Shown piece by piece: positions 1 to 7,653 of a stretch of 64,000 nt of DNA (positions are counted from its first letter, which is position 1; each line of letters starts with the position of its first letter). The DNA comes from Streptomyces sp. VRA16 Mangrove soil. GTDB taxonomy: Bacteria > Actinomycetota > Actinomycetes > Streptomycetales > Streptomycetaceae. The position numbers and the translations under genes were made by a program. Where the stretch lies: NCBI RefSeq assembly GCF_017377775.1, contig NZ_JAFVLN010000019.1, positions 124,001-188,000 of the forward strand, written 5' to 3'. The notes under the pieces are model-generated. The model had not been told where the DNA came from. It did not search any database and saw nothing but the letters and a program-made list of their open reading frames with translations.

Positions 1-1136
1 CACTTGGGCCGGGCGAGGGCGGCGAGCGGGATCAGCCAGAGCACGTACTGCGGCGAGTAGACCTTGTTGGTGAGGATGAACGCGGCGATCACCAGGAAGA
101 CGAGCTGCGCGAAGCGCGGCCGGCGCGGGGCGGTGAGTGTCAGGGCCGCGACGCCCAGGCAGGCCAGCACCATCAGCGCCGTGGCCAGGGTGTTGACCAC
201 GTGCGTGTCGAGCGGTGAGTCCATGTGCTGGGAGATGATCAGCCAGAAGGAGCCGAAGTCGACCCCGCGCTCCTGGCTGAACCGGTAGAACTTCGACCAG
301 CCCTCGGGCGCCAGGATCATCACCGGCAGGTTCACGACGAGCCACGAGACGACCGCACCGGCCGTCGCCACCCAGAACTCCCGCCACTTGCCCGCCCGCC
401 AGCACAGCACCAGCAGCGGACCGAGCAGCAGGAAGGGATAGAGCTTCGCCGCCGTCGCGAGCCCCAGCAGCACGCCGAAGGCGAGCGCACGGCCCCGTGA
501 CCACATGAGCATCGCAGCGGCCGTGAGAGCCACGGCGAAGAGATCCCAGTTGATGGTGGAGGTCAGGGCGAACGCGGGCGCCAGAGCGACCAGGAGGCCG
601 TCCCAGGGGCGCCTGCGGTGCGTCCTGGTCACACAGACGGCGATGATCGCGGCGCAGATCATCAGCATCCCGGCGTTGACCATCCAGTACACCTGCTCCT
701 GGTGCTGGATGGAGCCGCCGCCGGGCGTCAGCCACGCGGCGACCTCCATGAACACACCGGTGAGCACCGGGTACTCGAGATAGTCCATGTCGCCGGAGAG
801 CTTGTCGAAGTACGGCACGAGCCCGTCGGCGAAACCGCGTCCCTGGTAGAGGTGCGGGATGTCCGAGTAGCACGCGTGCGTGTACTGGGAGCTGGCCCCG
901 AAGAACCAGGCGCCGTCGTAGCAGGGGAACTTCTGCACCATGCCGAGCGCGAACATGCCGATCATGACGAGCGCGATGACACGTACAGGGGTCCACCAGG
1001 AGGAGCCGAGCAGCGCTCGCCGCCCGATGGGTCCACCGATGAACTCGCTGCCGGCCGCGGCGACCTCGTCCTCTCTGGTCGGTCGTACCGGATCCGGCTG
1101 CTGCGGGTTCACGCGCGTCGTCTCTGCACTGGGCAT
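1..1136 (-). CDS. GT87-family integral membrane glycosyltransferase (3' end outside window)
   Basis: About 378 codons are visible before the window edge cuts the C-terminus. The translation has a cytosolic N-terminus (MPSAETTRVNPQQPD) followed by many hydrophobic segments separated by short charged loops. An extracytoplasmic loop is rich in Tyr, Phe and Asp, and a late segment reads YSPQYVLWLIPL. These are marks of the polyprenyl-phosphate-dependent GT-C enzymes of family GT87 (DUF2029), which include actinobacterial alpha-mannosyltransferases. A second in-frame ATG lies at 1145; the one at 1136 is better spaced from an AGG. It lies just downstream of the penicillin-binding protein gene on the same strand, an order also seen in mycobacteria (ponA1-Rv0051). 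The donor and acceptor cannot be told from sequence. Confidence 0.75.
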   Translation of the reverse strand, partial: MPSAETTRVNPQQPDPVRPTREDEVAAAGSEFIGGPIGRRALLGSSWWTPVRVIALVMIGMFALGMVQKFPCYDGAWFFGASSQYTHACYSDIPHLYQGRGFADGLVPYFDKLSGDMDYLEYPVLTGVFMEVAAWLTPGGGSIQHQEQVYWMVNAGMLMICAAIIAVCVTRTHRRRPWDGLLVALAPAFALTSTINWDLFAVALTAAAMLMWSRGRALAFGVLLGLATAAKLYPFLLLGPLLVLCWRAGKWREFWVATAGAVVSWLVVNLPVMILAPEGWSKFYRFSQERGVDFGSFWLIISQHMDSPLDTHVVNTLATALMVLACLGVAALTLTAPRRPRFAQLVFLVIAAFILTNKVYSPQYVLWLIPLAALARPK

Positions 1137-1220
1137 GCCGCACATCCTGCCGTACGAGGCTGAGAACGGGGCGAGGGCCGCCGCACCCGATCGGTGCGAC
1201 GGCCCTCGACCGCCGTGGGC

Positions 1221-1252
1221 CACGCAGCGTTTCACGTGAAACACGCTGCGTG
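1221..1252. other. parS: parS site 1 (core 1229-1242) inside an inverted repeat
   Basis: The core is exactly GTTTCACGTGAAAC, the Streptomyces ParB-binding palindrome. It is flanked by CACGCAGCG on the left and CGCTGCGTG on the right, so the whole is a larger near-perfect inverted repeat. It starts 14 bp past the stop of the penicillin-binding protein gene and could also act as a terminator hairpin for it. Confidence 0.9.
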
Positions 1253-1265
1253 GTCGTGGAGCGGG

Positions 1266-4013
1266 CTAGCCGGTTCCTCCGAAGAGGCCTCCGTTTCCAT
1301 TGCCTCGGGAGTTCCCGTTGGCCGTGGACTCGGTGGGCGAGGGCGACGACGACGTTCCGCCGTCCGTCGTGCCACCGTTCGTACCGCCCGTGGCGCCGCC
1401 GGTGCTGCAGTTCCAGTCCCACTTGCTGCACGACTGCGTGGTCGACGGCGAGGGGCCCGTCGACGACTGGCTCGGGGTCGGGGACGCCGTGGGGGACGAG
1501 GACGGCGAGCTGCTCACGGTCGGCGTCGGCGTCGGGCTCGGGGTCGCACCGACCACCTTGCCGATGGACTCCGGCGTCTCGAAGGACTCGTAGGGCTGGC
1601 CGGACATCGCCTTGGCCATGTAGTCGTGCCAGATCTGGGCCGGGAACGAGGCGCCGTGGATCTTCTCCTGGCCACCCGTTCCGTACATCTCGAGGAACTT
1701 CCGGTTCTTGGAGTTCTCGTTGTCGTCCATCCGGTACATCGTGATCGCGGTGGACAGCTGCTTGGTGTAGCCCACGAACCAGGCGGACTTGTTGCCGTCG
1801 GTGGTACCGGTCTTGCCGGCCACGTCGCGGCCCGGCAGCTTCGCCGCCGTACCGGTGCCCTTGTCGACGACGGTCTTGAGGACATCGGTGACGTTGTCCG
1901 CGACCTTCGGGTCGAAGGCCCGCTTCGGCTTCGATTCGTGCCGGTAGATCGTGTCGCCCTTGAGGTCGACGGACGACACCGAGAACGGGTCGTTCTGCTG
2001 ACCGCTGGTCGCGAAGGTGGCGTAGGCACCGGCCATCCGGATCGCGCTCGGGTCGGAGGTGCCGAGGGAGAAGGACGGGTAGTTGGCGCTGGCGAAGCTG
2101 TTCTCCAGGAGACCCGCGCTCAGGGCGGACTCCTTCACCTTGTCCAGGCCGACATCCATGCCCAGCTGCACATAGGCGGAGTTCACGGACTCCCGCATCG
2201 CCTCACGCAGGTCGATCTGGTAGCTCGGGGGGTTGTAGGAAGCGCCACCGTCGTTGGTCTGCAGCCACTCCTTGCCCTCCTTGTCCGTCCAGACCGTGCC
2301 GTCGTAGTTCTTGATCTTCAGCTTGTTCTTGCCGCTGTAGAGACTCTTCGGCGAGACGATGGTGCGCGCGCTCTCGGGCTGGTCGCTGCTCTGGTCCGGG
2401 TCCTTCACGCCGTACTTGAAGGCGGCCGCCAGCACGAACGGCTTGAAGGTCGAGCCGACCTGGGCGCCCGTCACGTCGGCGTTGTTGGTGAAGTGCTTCG
2501 TCGCGTCGGCGCCGCCGTAGATGGCCTCGATCGCTCCGGTCTTGGGGTTCACCGAGGCCCCGCCGAACTGGACGTACTTGTCCTTGTCCCGCTGGTCCGG
2601 CTTGATGCTCTCCTTGCGGACCTTCTTCACGGCGGCCTCGAGCTCGTTCACCTTCTTCCTGTCGAAGGTGGTGTGGATCTCGTAGCCGCCCTTCTGCAGG
2701 TCGTCGGCGCTGATGTTCCCGTTGCTGTTGTTGATGACGTACGCCTTGGCCAGGTCGACGAGATAGCCGATCTGGCCACCCAGCTGGGCGTTGGAGCGCG
2801 GGCTCTGCAGGTGGGGGAACCCGGCCTTCAGGTACTTGTCACGGTCCGTCGCGGACAGACGGCCGTCCTTCACCTCTTCACCGAGGATCCAGGCCCACCG
2901 CTCCTTGGCCCGCTTCGTGTTCTTCTCCCTGGTCGCGTTGACCGGGTCGATCTCCGGCGCTCCCGCGGGGTCGAAGTACGTCGCGCCCTTGAGGACGGAG
3001 GCGAGGAAGGCGGTCTGGCTCGGGCTCAGGTCGGACGCGTTCTTGTCGAAGTAGGTGCGCGCCGCGGCCTGGATTCCGTAGGCGCCTCGTCCGTAGTACG
3101 CGGTGTTGAGGTAGCCGGCCATGATCGTCTCCTTGTTGACCGTCTGGCCGACCTTTATGGAGACGAACAGTTCCTTGAGCTTTCGGGAGACCGTCTGGGA
3201 CTGGTCGTCCAGCATCGCGTTCTTCACGTACTGCTGGGTGATCGTCGACCCGCCCTGTGTCTCACCGCCCTTGGCCATGTTGAACACGGCGCGGGCGATG
3301 CCCATGGGGTCGACGCCCTTGTCGCTCTCGAACGTCTTGTTCTCCGCCGACATGACGGCGTAGCGCATCGACTTCGGGATGTCCGCGTAGTTGATGATCT
3401 GCCGGTTGGTCTCACCACCGGTCGCGACCATCTGGGTCCCGTCCGCCCAGTAGTAGACGTTGTTCTGGGCCTTGGCGGTGTCGGCCATCTGGGGCACGCC
3501 CACCATCGCGTAGGCGATACCCGCCGCGACCATCAGGCTGCCGAAGAACCCGACGCCCATGCCCGTCACCAGTCGCCACGACGGGACCCAGCGACGCCAC
3601 CCGTCCTTGTAGGCGCGCGGGTAGTCGATGAACCTCTTCTTCTCCGGTCGGCCGGAGCCGCGGCCCCTGCCGCGCCCGGGACCGTTCGGCCCACCGGAGC
3701 CACCGCCGCCGCGACGGCCGCCACCACCGGCTCCACCGCGGCCTGCGCCGCCGTCAGGGCCTCTGCGCCTTCCTCCGGTACTGCCACTGCGCTGGGCCGC
3801 ACGGCGCGCTTCCGCGCGACCGCCCCATGGGCGGTCCTCGCCCTCACTCCCGTGCGAACCCGATGAACTCGGGGCGCCGTAGGAAGCGGACGGCGAACCG
3901 GAGGCGCCACGCGGTGCCGCGCGGCGGCCCGACGGTGTTCCGGACGCTCCGCGACGGGCCGCGGCGCGCCCGCCGCCCTGCGGCTGCGGCGGTTTGCGAC
4001 GATGCTCGCTCAT
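1266..4013 (-). CDS. ponA: Class A penicillin-binding protein (transglycosylase/transpeptidase), PonA type
   Basis: This 915-residue bifunctional peptidoglycan synthase polymerises glycan strands and cross-links the stem peptides outside the membrane. The N-terminal ~140 residues are cytosolic, rich in Gly, Arg and Pro. One membrane segment lies near residues 150-175. The GT51 domain follows with ENKTF (near 224) and GGSTITQQ (near 257). The transpeptidase domain has STFK (near 519), SVN (near 609) and KTGTT (near 735). A Pro/Ser/Thr/Gly tail of about 100 residues ends in GGLFGGTG. The ATG at 4013 is preceded by GAGGAG; an in-frame ATG at 4100 lacks this. It is divergent from padR-ino1 as in mycobacteria, where ponA1 has the same neighbours. 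Confidence 0.93.
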   Translation of the reverse strand: MSEHRRKPPQPQGGGRAAARRGASGTPSGRRAAPRGASGSPSASYGAPSSSGSHGSEGEDRPWGGRAEARRAAQRSGSTGGRRRGPDGGAGRGGAGGGGRRGGGGSGGPNGPGRGRGRGSGRPEKKRFIDYPRAYKDGWRRWVPSWRLVTGMGVGFFGSLMVAAGIAYAMVGVPQMADTAKAQNNVYYWADGTQMVATGGETNRQIINYADIPKSMRYAVMSAENKTFESDKGVDPMGIARAVFNMAKGGETQGGSTITQQYVKNAMLDDQSQTVSRKLKELFVSIKVGQTVNKETIMAGYLNTAYYGRGAYGIQAAARTYFDKNASDLSPSQTAFLASVLKGATYFDPAGAPEIDPVNATREKNTKRAKERWAWILGEEVKDGRLSATDRDKYLKAGFPHLQSPRSNAQLGGQIGYLVDLAKAYVINNSNGNISADDLQKGGYEIHTTFDRKKVNELEAAVKKVRKESIKPDQRDKDKYVQFGGASVNPKTGAIEAIYGGADATKHFTNNADVTGAQVGSTFKPFVLAAAFKYGVKDPDQSSDQPESARTIVSPKSLYSGKNKLKIKNYDGTVWTDKEGKEWLQTNDGGASYNPPSYQIDLREAMRESVNSAYVQLGMDVGLDKVKESALSAGLLENSFASANYPSFSLGTSDPSAIRMAGAYATFATSGQQNDPFSVSSVDLKGDTIYRHESKPKRAFDPKVADNVTDVLKTVVDKGTGTAAKLPGRDVAGKTGTTDGNKSAWFVGYTKQLSTAITMYRMDDNENSKNRKFLEMYGTGGQEKIHGASFPAQIWHDYMAKAMSGQPYESFETPESIGKVVGATPSPTPTPTVSSSPSSSPTASPTPSQSSTGPSPSTTQSCSKWDWNCSTGGATGGTNGGTTDGGTSSSPSPTESTANGNSRGNGNGGLFGGTG

Positions 4014-4388
4014 CGAACGACTACTCCTCGGGCAGGCGCGGCCTCGCGCGCCTGGAAACGGCGGCTGGTTTCCGGTCCCCCCCGAAGTACGAACGAGCAC
4101 CCTCCCGCGCTCACCCGTACTACACCGGGGACGACGACGCCCCCAGGCGTCACTCGGCTCCCGGTGGTCTGCATGGCGGACAGACTACGCACCGTCAAAA
4201 CCTTCCTAGGGCCGAAGTTCACCCCAAATCAGGCAAGTTGCCTCGTGCTAATCGGTGATGTGACGCCGTTCACCGTGATCCCTCTTGCCGCAGTCGCAGG
4301 CCCGTTCTATCGTCGGGATGTATCGAGTCGATACATCAGCACGACATAAAGAGTCGATACATGGGACCGCGAGAGTGAGGAGGCGACG
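4014..4388. promoter_or_regulatory. Divergent promoter region between ponA and padR
   Basis: These 375 bp separate two divergent genes and hold no convincing ORF. The padR side carries the operator listed separately. I see no clear sigma-70-type -35/-10 pair for ponA. Confidence 0.5.
4318..4362. promoter_or_regulatory. Probable PadR operator
   Basis: Positions 4318-4336 read ATGTATCGAGTCGATACAT, a perfect 9+1+9 inverted repeat of the ATGT...ACAT form typical of PadR-family operators. The right half recurs as GAGTCGATACAT at 4351-4362. Both lie 27-71 bp before the padR start, as expected for autoregulation. Binding is inferred. Confidence 0.7.
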
Positions 4389-5069
4389 ATGAGCAGACGC
4401 TCCGGCATTCTCGAATTCGCCGTCCTCGGACTGCTCCGCGAGTCCCCGATGCACGGCTATGAGCTGCGCAAACGACTCAATACGTCGCTGGGGGTCTTCC
4501 GTGCCTTCAGTTACGGGACGCTGTACCCCTGCCTCAAGACGCTGGTCGCCAACGGCTGGTTGATCGAGGAACCGGGCACAGGTCCCGCCGATGCCGCTGC
4601 AGCACCACTCGCAGGGCGTCGCGCCAAGATCGTCTATCGGTTGACGGCGGAAGGTAAGGAGCACTTCGAGGACCTGCTCTCGCAGACCGGTCCCGATGCG
4701 TACGAGGACGAGCACTTCGCCGCGCGATTCGCCTTTTTCGGGCAGACGTCGCGCGACGTGCGGATGCGCGTCCTCGAGGGCCGTCGCAGCCGGCTGGAGG
4801 AGCGCCTGGAAAAGATGCGCCTCTCCTTCGCCCGCACGCGGGAGCGCCTGGACGACTACACGCTCGAGCTGCAGCGGCACGGAATGGAGTCCGTGGAGCG
4901 CGAAGTGCGCTGGCTGAACGAGCTGATCGAGAGCGAGCGCGCGGGCCGGGACCAGCGAAGGTCCGGTCCGGGGGGCGCAGCTCAGCAGGACACATCTGGA
5001 GAGACGGGCGGCCTGCCCCGGCACCGGGACAGCACCCGGCCGGATCCGTCCGACGACACCGCCATGTGA
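4389..5069 (+). CDS. PadR-family transcriptional regulator
   Basis: The product has 226 residues. The N-terminal winged helix matches PadR: ILEFAVLGLLRESPMHGYELRKRL, then GTLYPCLKTL and a wing ending in VYRLTAEGKEHF. The C-terminal half is helical and charged (residues ~110-190), as in the PadR dimerisation domain. The tail is polar and probably disordered. The ATG at 4389 follows GTGAGGAGGCG. It is probably co-transcribed with ino1, which starts 43 bp downstream. The same padR-ino1 pairing occurs in M. tuberculosis (Rv0047c-Rv0046c), so control of inositol synthesis is a reasonable guess. The effector is unknown. Confidence 0.9.
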   Translation: MSRRSGILEFAVLGLLRESPMHGYELRKRLNTSLGVFRAFSYGTLYPCLKTLVANGWLIEEPGTGPADAAAAPLAGRRAKIVYRLTAEGKEHFEDLLSQTGPDAYEDEHFAARFAFFGQTSRDVRMRVLEGRRSRLEERLEKMRLSFARTRERLDDYTLELQRHGMESVEREVRWLNELIESERAGRDQRRSGPGGAAQQDTSGETGGLPRHRDSTRPDPSDDTAM

Positions 5070-5088
5070 AGTCCGCTCAGGACTTCAC
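5066..5088 (+). promoter_or_regulatory. Intercistronic hairpin between padR and ino1
   Basis: GTGAAGTCC and GGACTTCAC form a perfect 9-bp stem around a GCTCA loop. The stem includes the padR stop codon and ends 24 bp before the ino1 start. There is no T-run, so it looks more like an attenuator or mRNA-processing element than a simple terminator. Confidence 0.5.
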
Positions 5089-5112
5089 CAGTACACACAG
5101 GGAGCAACCGGA

Positions 5113-6195
5113 ATGGGTTCGGTTCGCGTAGCCATCGTCGGCGTGGGCAACTGCGCCGCCTCGCTGGTGCAGGGCGTCGAGTTCTACAAGGACGCTGACC
5201 CGGAGACCAAGGTCCCCGGCCTCATGCACGTCCAGTTCGGCGACTACCACGTCGGTGACGTCGAGTTCGTCGCCGCGTTCGACGTCGACGCGAAGAAGGT
5301 CGGCCTCGACCTCGCGGACGCCATCGGCGCCTCCGAGAACAACACCATCAAGATCTGCGACGTGCCGAACACGGGCGTCCAGGTCCAGCGTGGTCACACG
5401 CTCGACGGTCTGGGCAAGTACTACCGCGAGACGATCGAGGAGTCCGCCGAGGCCCCCGTCGACGTCGTCCAGATCCTCAAGGACAAGCAGGTCGACGTTC
5501 TCGTCTGCTACCTGCCCGTCGGTTCCGAGGACGCGGCGAAGTTCTACGCCCAGTGCGCCATCGACGCCAAGGTCGCCTTCGTCAACGCCCTTCCGGTCTT
5601 CATCGCCGGCACCAAGGAGTGGGCCGACAAGTTCACCGAGGCCGGTGTCCCGATCGTCGGTGACGACATCAAGTCCCAGGTCGGCGCCACCATCACGCAC
5701 CGCGTGATGGCGAAGCTGTTCGAGGACCGCGGTGTCCGTCTTGAGCGCACCATGCAGCTCAACGTCGGCGGCAACATGGACTTCAAGAACATGCTCGAGC
5801 GTGACCGCCTCGAGTCGAAGAAGATCTCGAAGACCCAGGCCGTCACCTCCCAGATCCGCGACCGCGAGCTGGGCGAGAAGAACGTCCACATCGGCCCGTC
5901 CGACTACGTCGCATGGCTCGACGACCGCAAGTGGGCGTACGTCCGCCTCGAGGGCCGCGCCTTCGGTGAGGTCCCGCTGAACCTGGAGTACAAGCTCGAG
6001 GTCTGGGACTCCCCGAACTCCGCGGGTGTCATCATCGACGCCCTGCGCGCCGCGAAGATCGCCAAGGACCGCGGCATCGGTGGCCCGATCCTCTCCGCGT
6101 CGTCCTACTTCATGAAGTCCCCGCCGGTTCAGTACTTCGACGACGAGGCCTTCGAGAACGTCGAGAAGTTCATCAAGGGCGAGGTCGAGCGCTGA
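5113..6195 (+). CDS. ino1: Inositol-3-phosphate synthase
   Basis: The product (360 residues) is the short actinobacterial/archaeal form of myo-inositol phosphate synthase. It converts glucose 6-phosphate to inositol 1(3)-phosphate with bound NAD, in the cytosol, feeding phosphatidylinositol and mycothiol synthesis. The N-terminus has a Rossmann motif (VAIVGVGNCAAS). The middle has the family's conserved GDDIKSQVGAT and LNVGGNMDFKNM, and the C-terminus SPNSAGVIIDALRAAKIA. AGGGAG precedes the ATG by 8 bp. It follows padR closely on the same strand and ends before a parS palindrome and a strong terminator. Confidence 0.95.
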   Translation: MGSVRVAIVGVGNCAASLVQGVEFYKDADPETKVPGLMHVQFGDYHVGDVEFVAAFDVDAKKVGLDLADAIGASENNTIKICDVPNTGVQVQRGHTLDGLGKYYRETIEESAEAPVDVVQILKDKQVDVLVCYLPVGSEDAAKFYAQCAIDAKVAFVNALPVFIAGTKEWADKFTEAGVPIVGDDIKSQVGATITHRVMAKLFEDRGVRLERTMQLNVGGNMDFKNMLERDRLESKKISKTQAVTSQIRDRELGEKNVHIGPSDYVAWLDDRKWAYVRLEGRAFGEVPLNLEYKLEVWDSPNSAGVIIDALRAAKIAKDRGIGGPILSASSYFMKSPPVQYFDDEAFENVEKFIKGEVER

Positions 6196-6222
6196 GCTCC
6201 GACCACTCCTGACGGCCGAGCC

Positions 6223-6244
6223 GGGTGTTTCACGTGAAACACCC
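6223..6244. other. parS: parS site 2 (core 6227-6240) in a 22-bp perfect palindrome
   Basis: The parS core is extended by GGGT on the left and ACCC on the right, giving perfect 22-bp symmetry. It sits 28 bp after the ino1 stop codon and before the ino1 terminator. Confidence 0.93.
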
Positions 6245-6262
6245 GTCGACCGAAGGCTGTTG

Positions 6263-6300
6263 AGGCCCCCGGATCGCACACGTCGTGCGGCCGGGGGCCT
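6263..6300 (+). terminator. ino1 terminator
   Basis: AGGCCCCCGG (6263-6272) pairs with CCGGGGGCCT (6291-6300), followed by TCCTCGT. It is a strong GC hairpin with little T-run, as is usual in Streptomyces. Confidence 0.75.
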
Positions 6301-6324
6301 TCCTCGTATGTGAGGCTGTGCTCC

Positions 6325-7578
6325 ATGGCTGTCGTCCGTGACCTGCGCGTCCTGCTGCGCCTGCGCGACTTCCGGCGTCTGCTCACGCTGCGGCTGCTCT
6401 CCCAGGGCGCGGACGGCGTGTACCAGGTCGCGCTCGCCACGTACGTCGTCTTCTCCCCGGAGAAGCAGACCTCCCCCGCGGCGATCGCCTCCGCCATGGC
6501 CGTTCTGCTGCTGCCCTACTCGCTCGTGGGGCCCTTCGCGGGCGTCCTGCTGGACCGCTGGCGCCGCCGGCAGGTCTTCCTCTACGGGAACCTGCTGCGC
6601 GTCCTGCTCGCCTCCGCGACGGCAGTCCTGATGCTCAGCCATGCACCGGACTGGCTCTTCTACGCCTCCGCTCTCTGCGTCACCGCGGTCAACCGGTTCG
6701 TGCTGTCGGGGCTCTCGGCCGCGCTCCCGCGCGTCGTGGACGACGACCGCCTCGTCGTCGCCAACTCGCTCTCACCGACCGCAGGAACGCTCGCCGCGAC
6801 CCTCGGCGGCGGACTGGCCTTCGCGGTCCGGATCGTCGCCTCGGACTCCGACGCCGCCGTCGTCCTGGTCGGCGCCTTCCTGTACCTCTGCGCTGCACTG
6901 GCGTCGCTCCCCATGGACGTACAGCTCCTCGGGCCCGACCCGGAGTTGGTGCGCCCGCGCCTCAAAGCGGCTCTGTCCGGCGCGGTCCGGGATCTGGTGT
7001 CCGGCGTACGGCACCTCGCCTCCCGTCCCTCCGCGGCGCGCGCCCTGGCCGCGATAACGGCGATGCGGTTCTGCTACGGCGCCCTGCTCGTCATGGTGCT
7101 GATGCTGTGCCGGTACGCATGGTCGACGACGGACTCCCGGGGGCTGGCCCTGCTCGGCCTGGCTGTGGGGATCTCGGGGGCCGGGTTCTTCGTCGCCGCC
7201 GTCATCACCCCGGCCGCCGCGGGGCGTTTCGGGCCGGGCGGCTGGATCGCGATCTGCGCCGGTGCCGCCGCCGTTCTGGAGCTCGCCCTGGGGCTCTCCT
7301 TTGAACCGGGTCCGGTCATGGTGGCCGCGTTCGTGCTGGGGCTCACGACACAGGGAGCGAAGATCGCCACCGACACCGTCGTGCAGTCCTCCATCGACGA
7401 CGGCTTCCGCGGGCGGATCTTCTCCGTCTACGACGTCCTGTTCAACGCCTCGTTCGTCGGCGCAGCCGGGGTGGCGGCCCTGATGCTGCCGCCGGACGGG
7501 CGCTCGGTCCCGCTCGTGGTGCTGGTTGCGGCCGTCTATGCCGGCGTCGCGCTGGCGATGCGTCGTTGTTTCACGTGA
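6325..7578 (+). CDS. MFS transporter
   Basis: This membrane protein (417 residues) has about 12 hydrophobic segments and an MFS loop 2-3 signature (GVLLDRWRRRQVFLYGN). The N-terminus is short and basic (MAVVRDLRVLLRLRDFRR). The N-half resembles MFS drug exporters; the substrate is not predictable. The ATG at 6325 has GTGAGG nine bases upstream; a GTG at 6310 would add five residues. The stop codon TGA (7576-7578) lies inside a parS site, so the last residues (CFT) are dictated by the ParB-binding sequence. It is convergent with cca. Confidence 0.85.
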   Translation: MAVVRDLRVLLRLRDFRRLLTLRLLSQGADGVYQVALATYVVFSPEKQTSPAAIASAMAVLLLPYSLVGPFAGVLLDRWRRRQVFLYGNLLRVLLASATAVLMLSHAPDWLFYASALCVTAVNRFVLSGLSAALPRVVDDDRLVVANSLSPTAGTLAATLGGGLAFAVRIVASDSDAAVVLVGAFLYLCAALASLPMDVQLLGPDPELVRPRLKAALSGAVRDLVSGVRHLASRPSAARALAAITAMRFCYGALLVMVLMLCRYAWSTTDSRGLALLGLAVGISGAGFFVAAVITPAAAGRFGPGGWIAICAGAAAVLELALGLSFEPGPVMVAAFVLGLTTQGAKIATDTVVQSSIDDGFRGRIFSVYDVLFNASFVGAAGVAALMLPPDGRSVPLVVLVAAVYAGVALAMRRCFT

Positions 7579-7581
7579 AAC
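7568..7581. other. parS: parS site 3, overlapping the MFS stop codon
   Basis: This is a perfect GTTTCACGTGAAAC. Its internal TGA is the stop codon of the MFS gene. The flanks CGTT and AACG extend the symmetry by a few bases each side. Confidence 0.95.
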
Positions 7582-7604
7582 AACGACCCTCCCGGACAGA
7601 CGAA

Positions 7605-7638
7605 CCGGGGTGTTGTTTCACGTGAAACAACACCCCGG
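7605..7638. terminator. parS: parS site 4 (core 7615-7628) within a 34-bp perfect palindrome acting as a likely bidirectional terminator
   Basis: The parS core is flanked by CCGGGGTGTT and AACACCCCGG, giving a perfect 34-bp palindrome between the convergent MFS (ends 7578) and cca (ends 7654) genes. RNA from either strand could fold into a long stem. This is the clearest case here of one element fit for both segregation and transcription termination. Termination is inferred from position and folding potential. Confidence 0.8.
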
Positions 7639-7653
7639 CCGCCGTACAAGAGG

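Noticed and set aside
1194..3866. An 890-codon open frame opposite ponA
   Set aside because: It is antisense to a clear penicillin-binding protein, has Arg/Val/Leu/Asp-rich composition typical of reverse frames in GC-rich genes, and matches no family.
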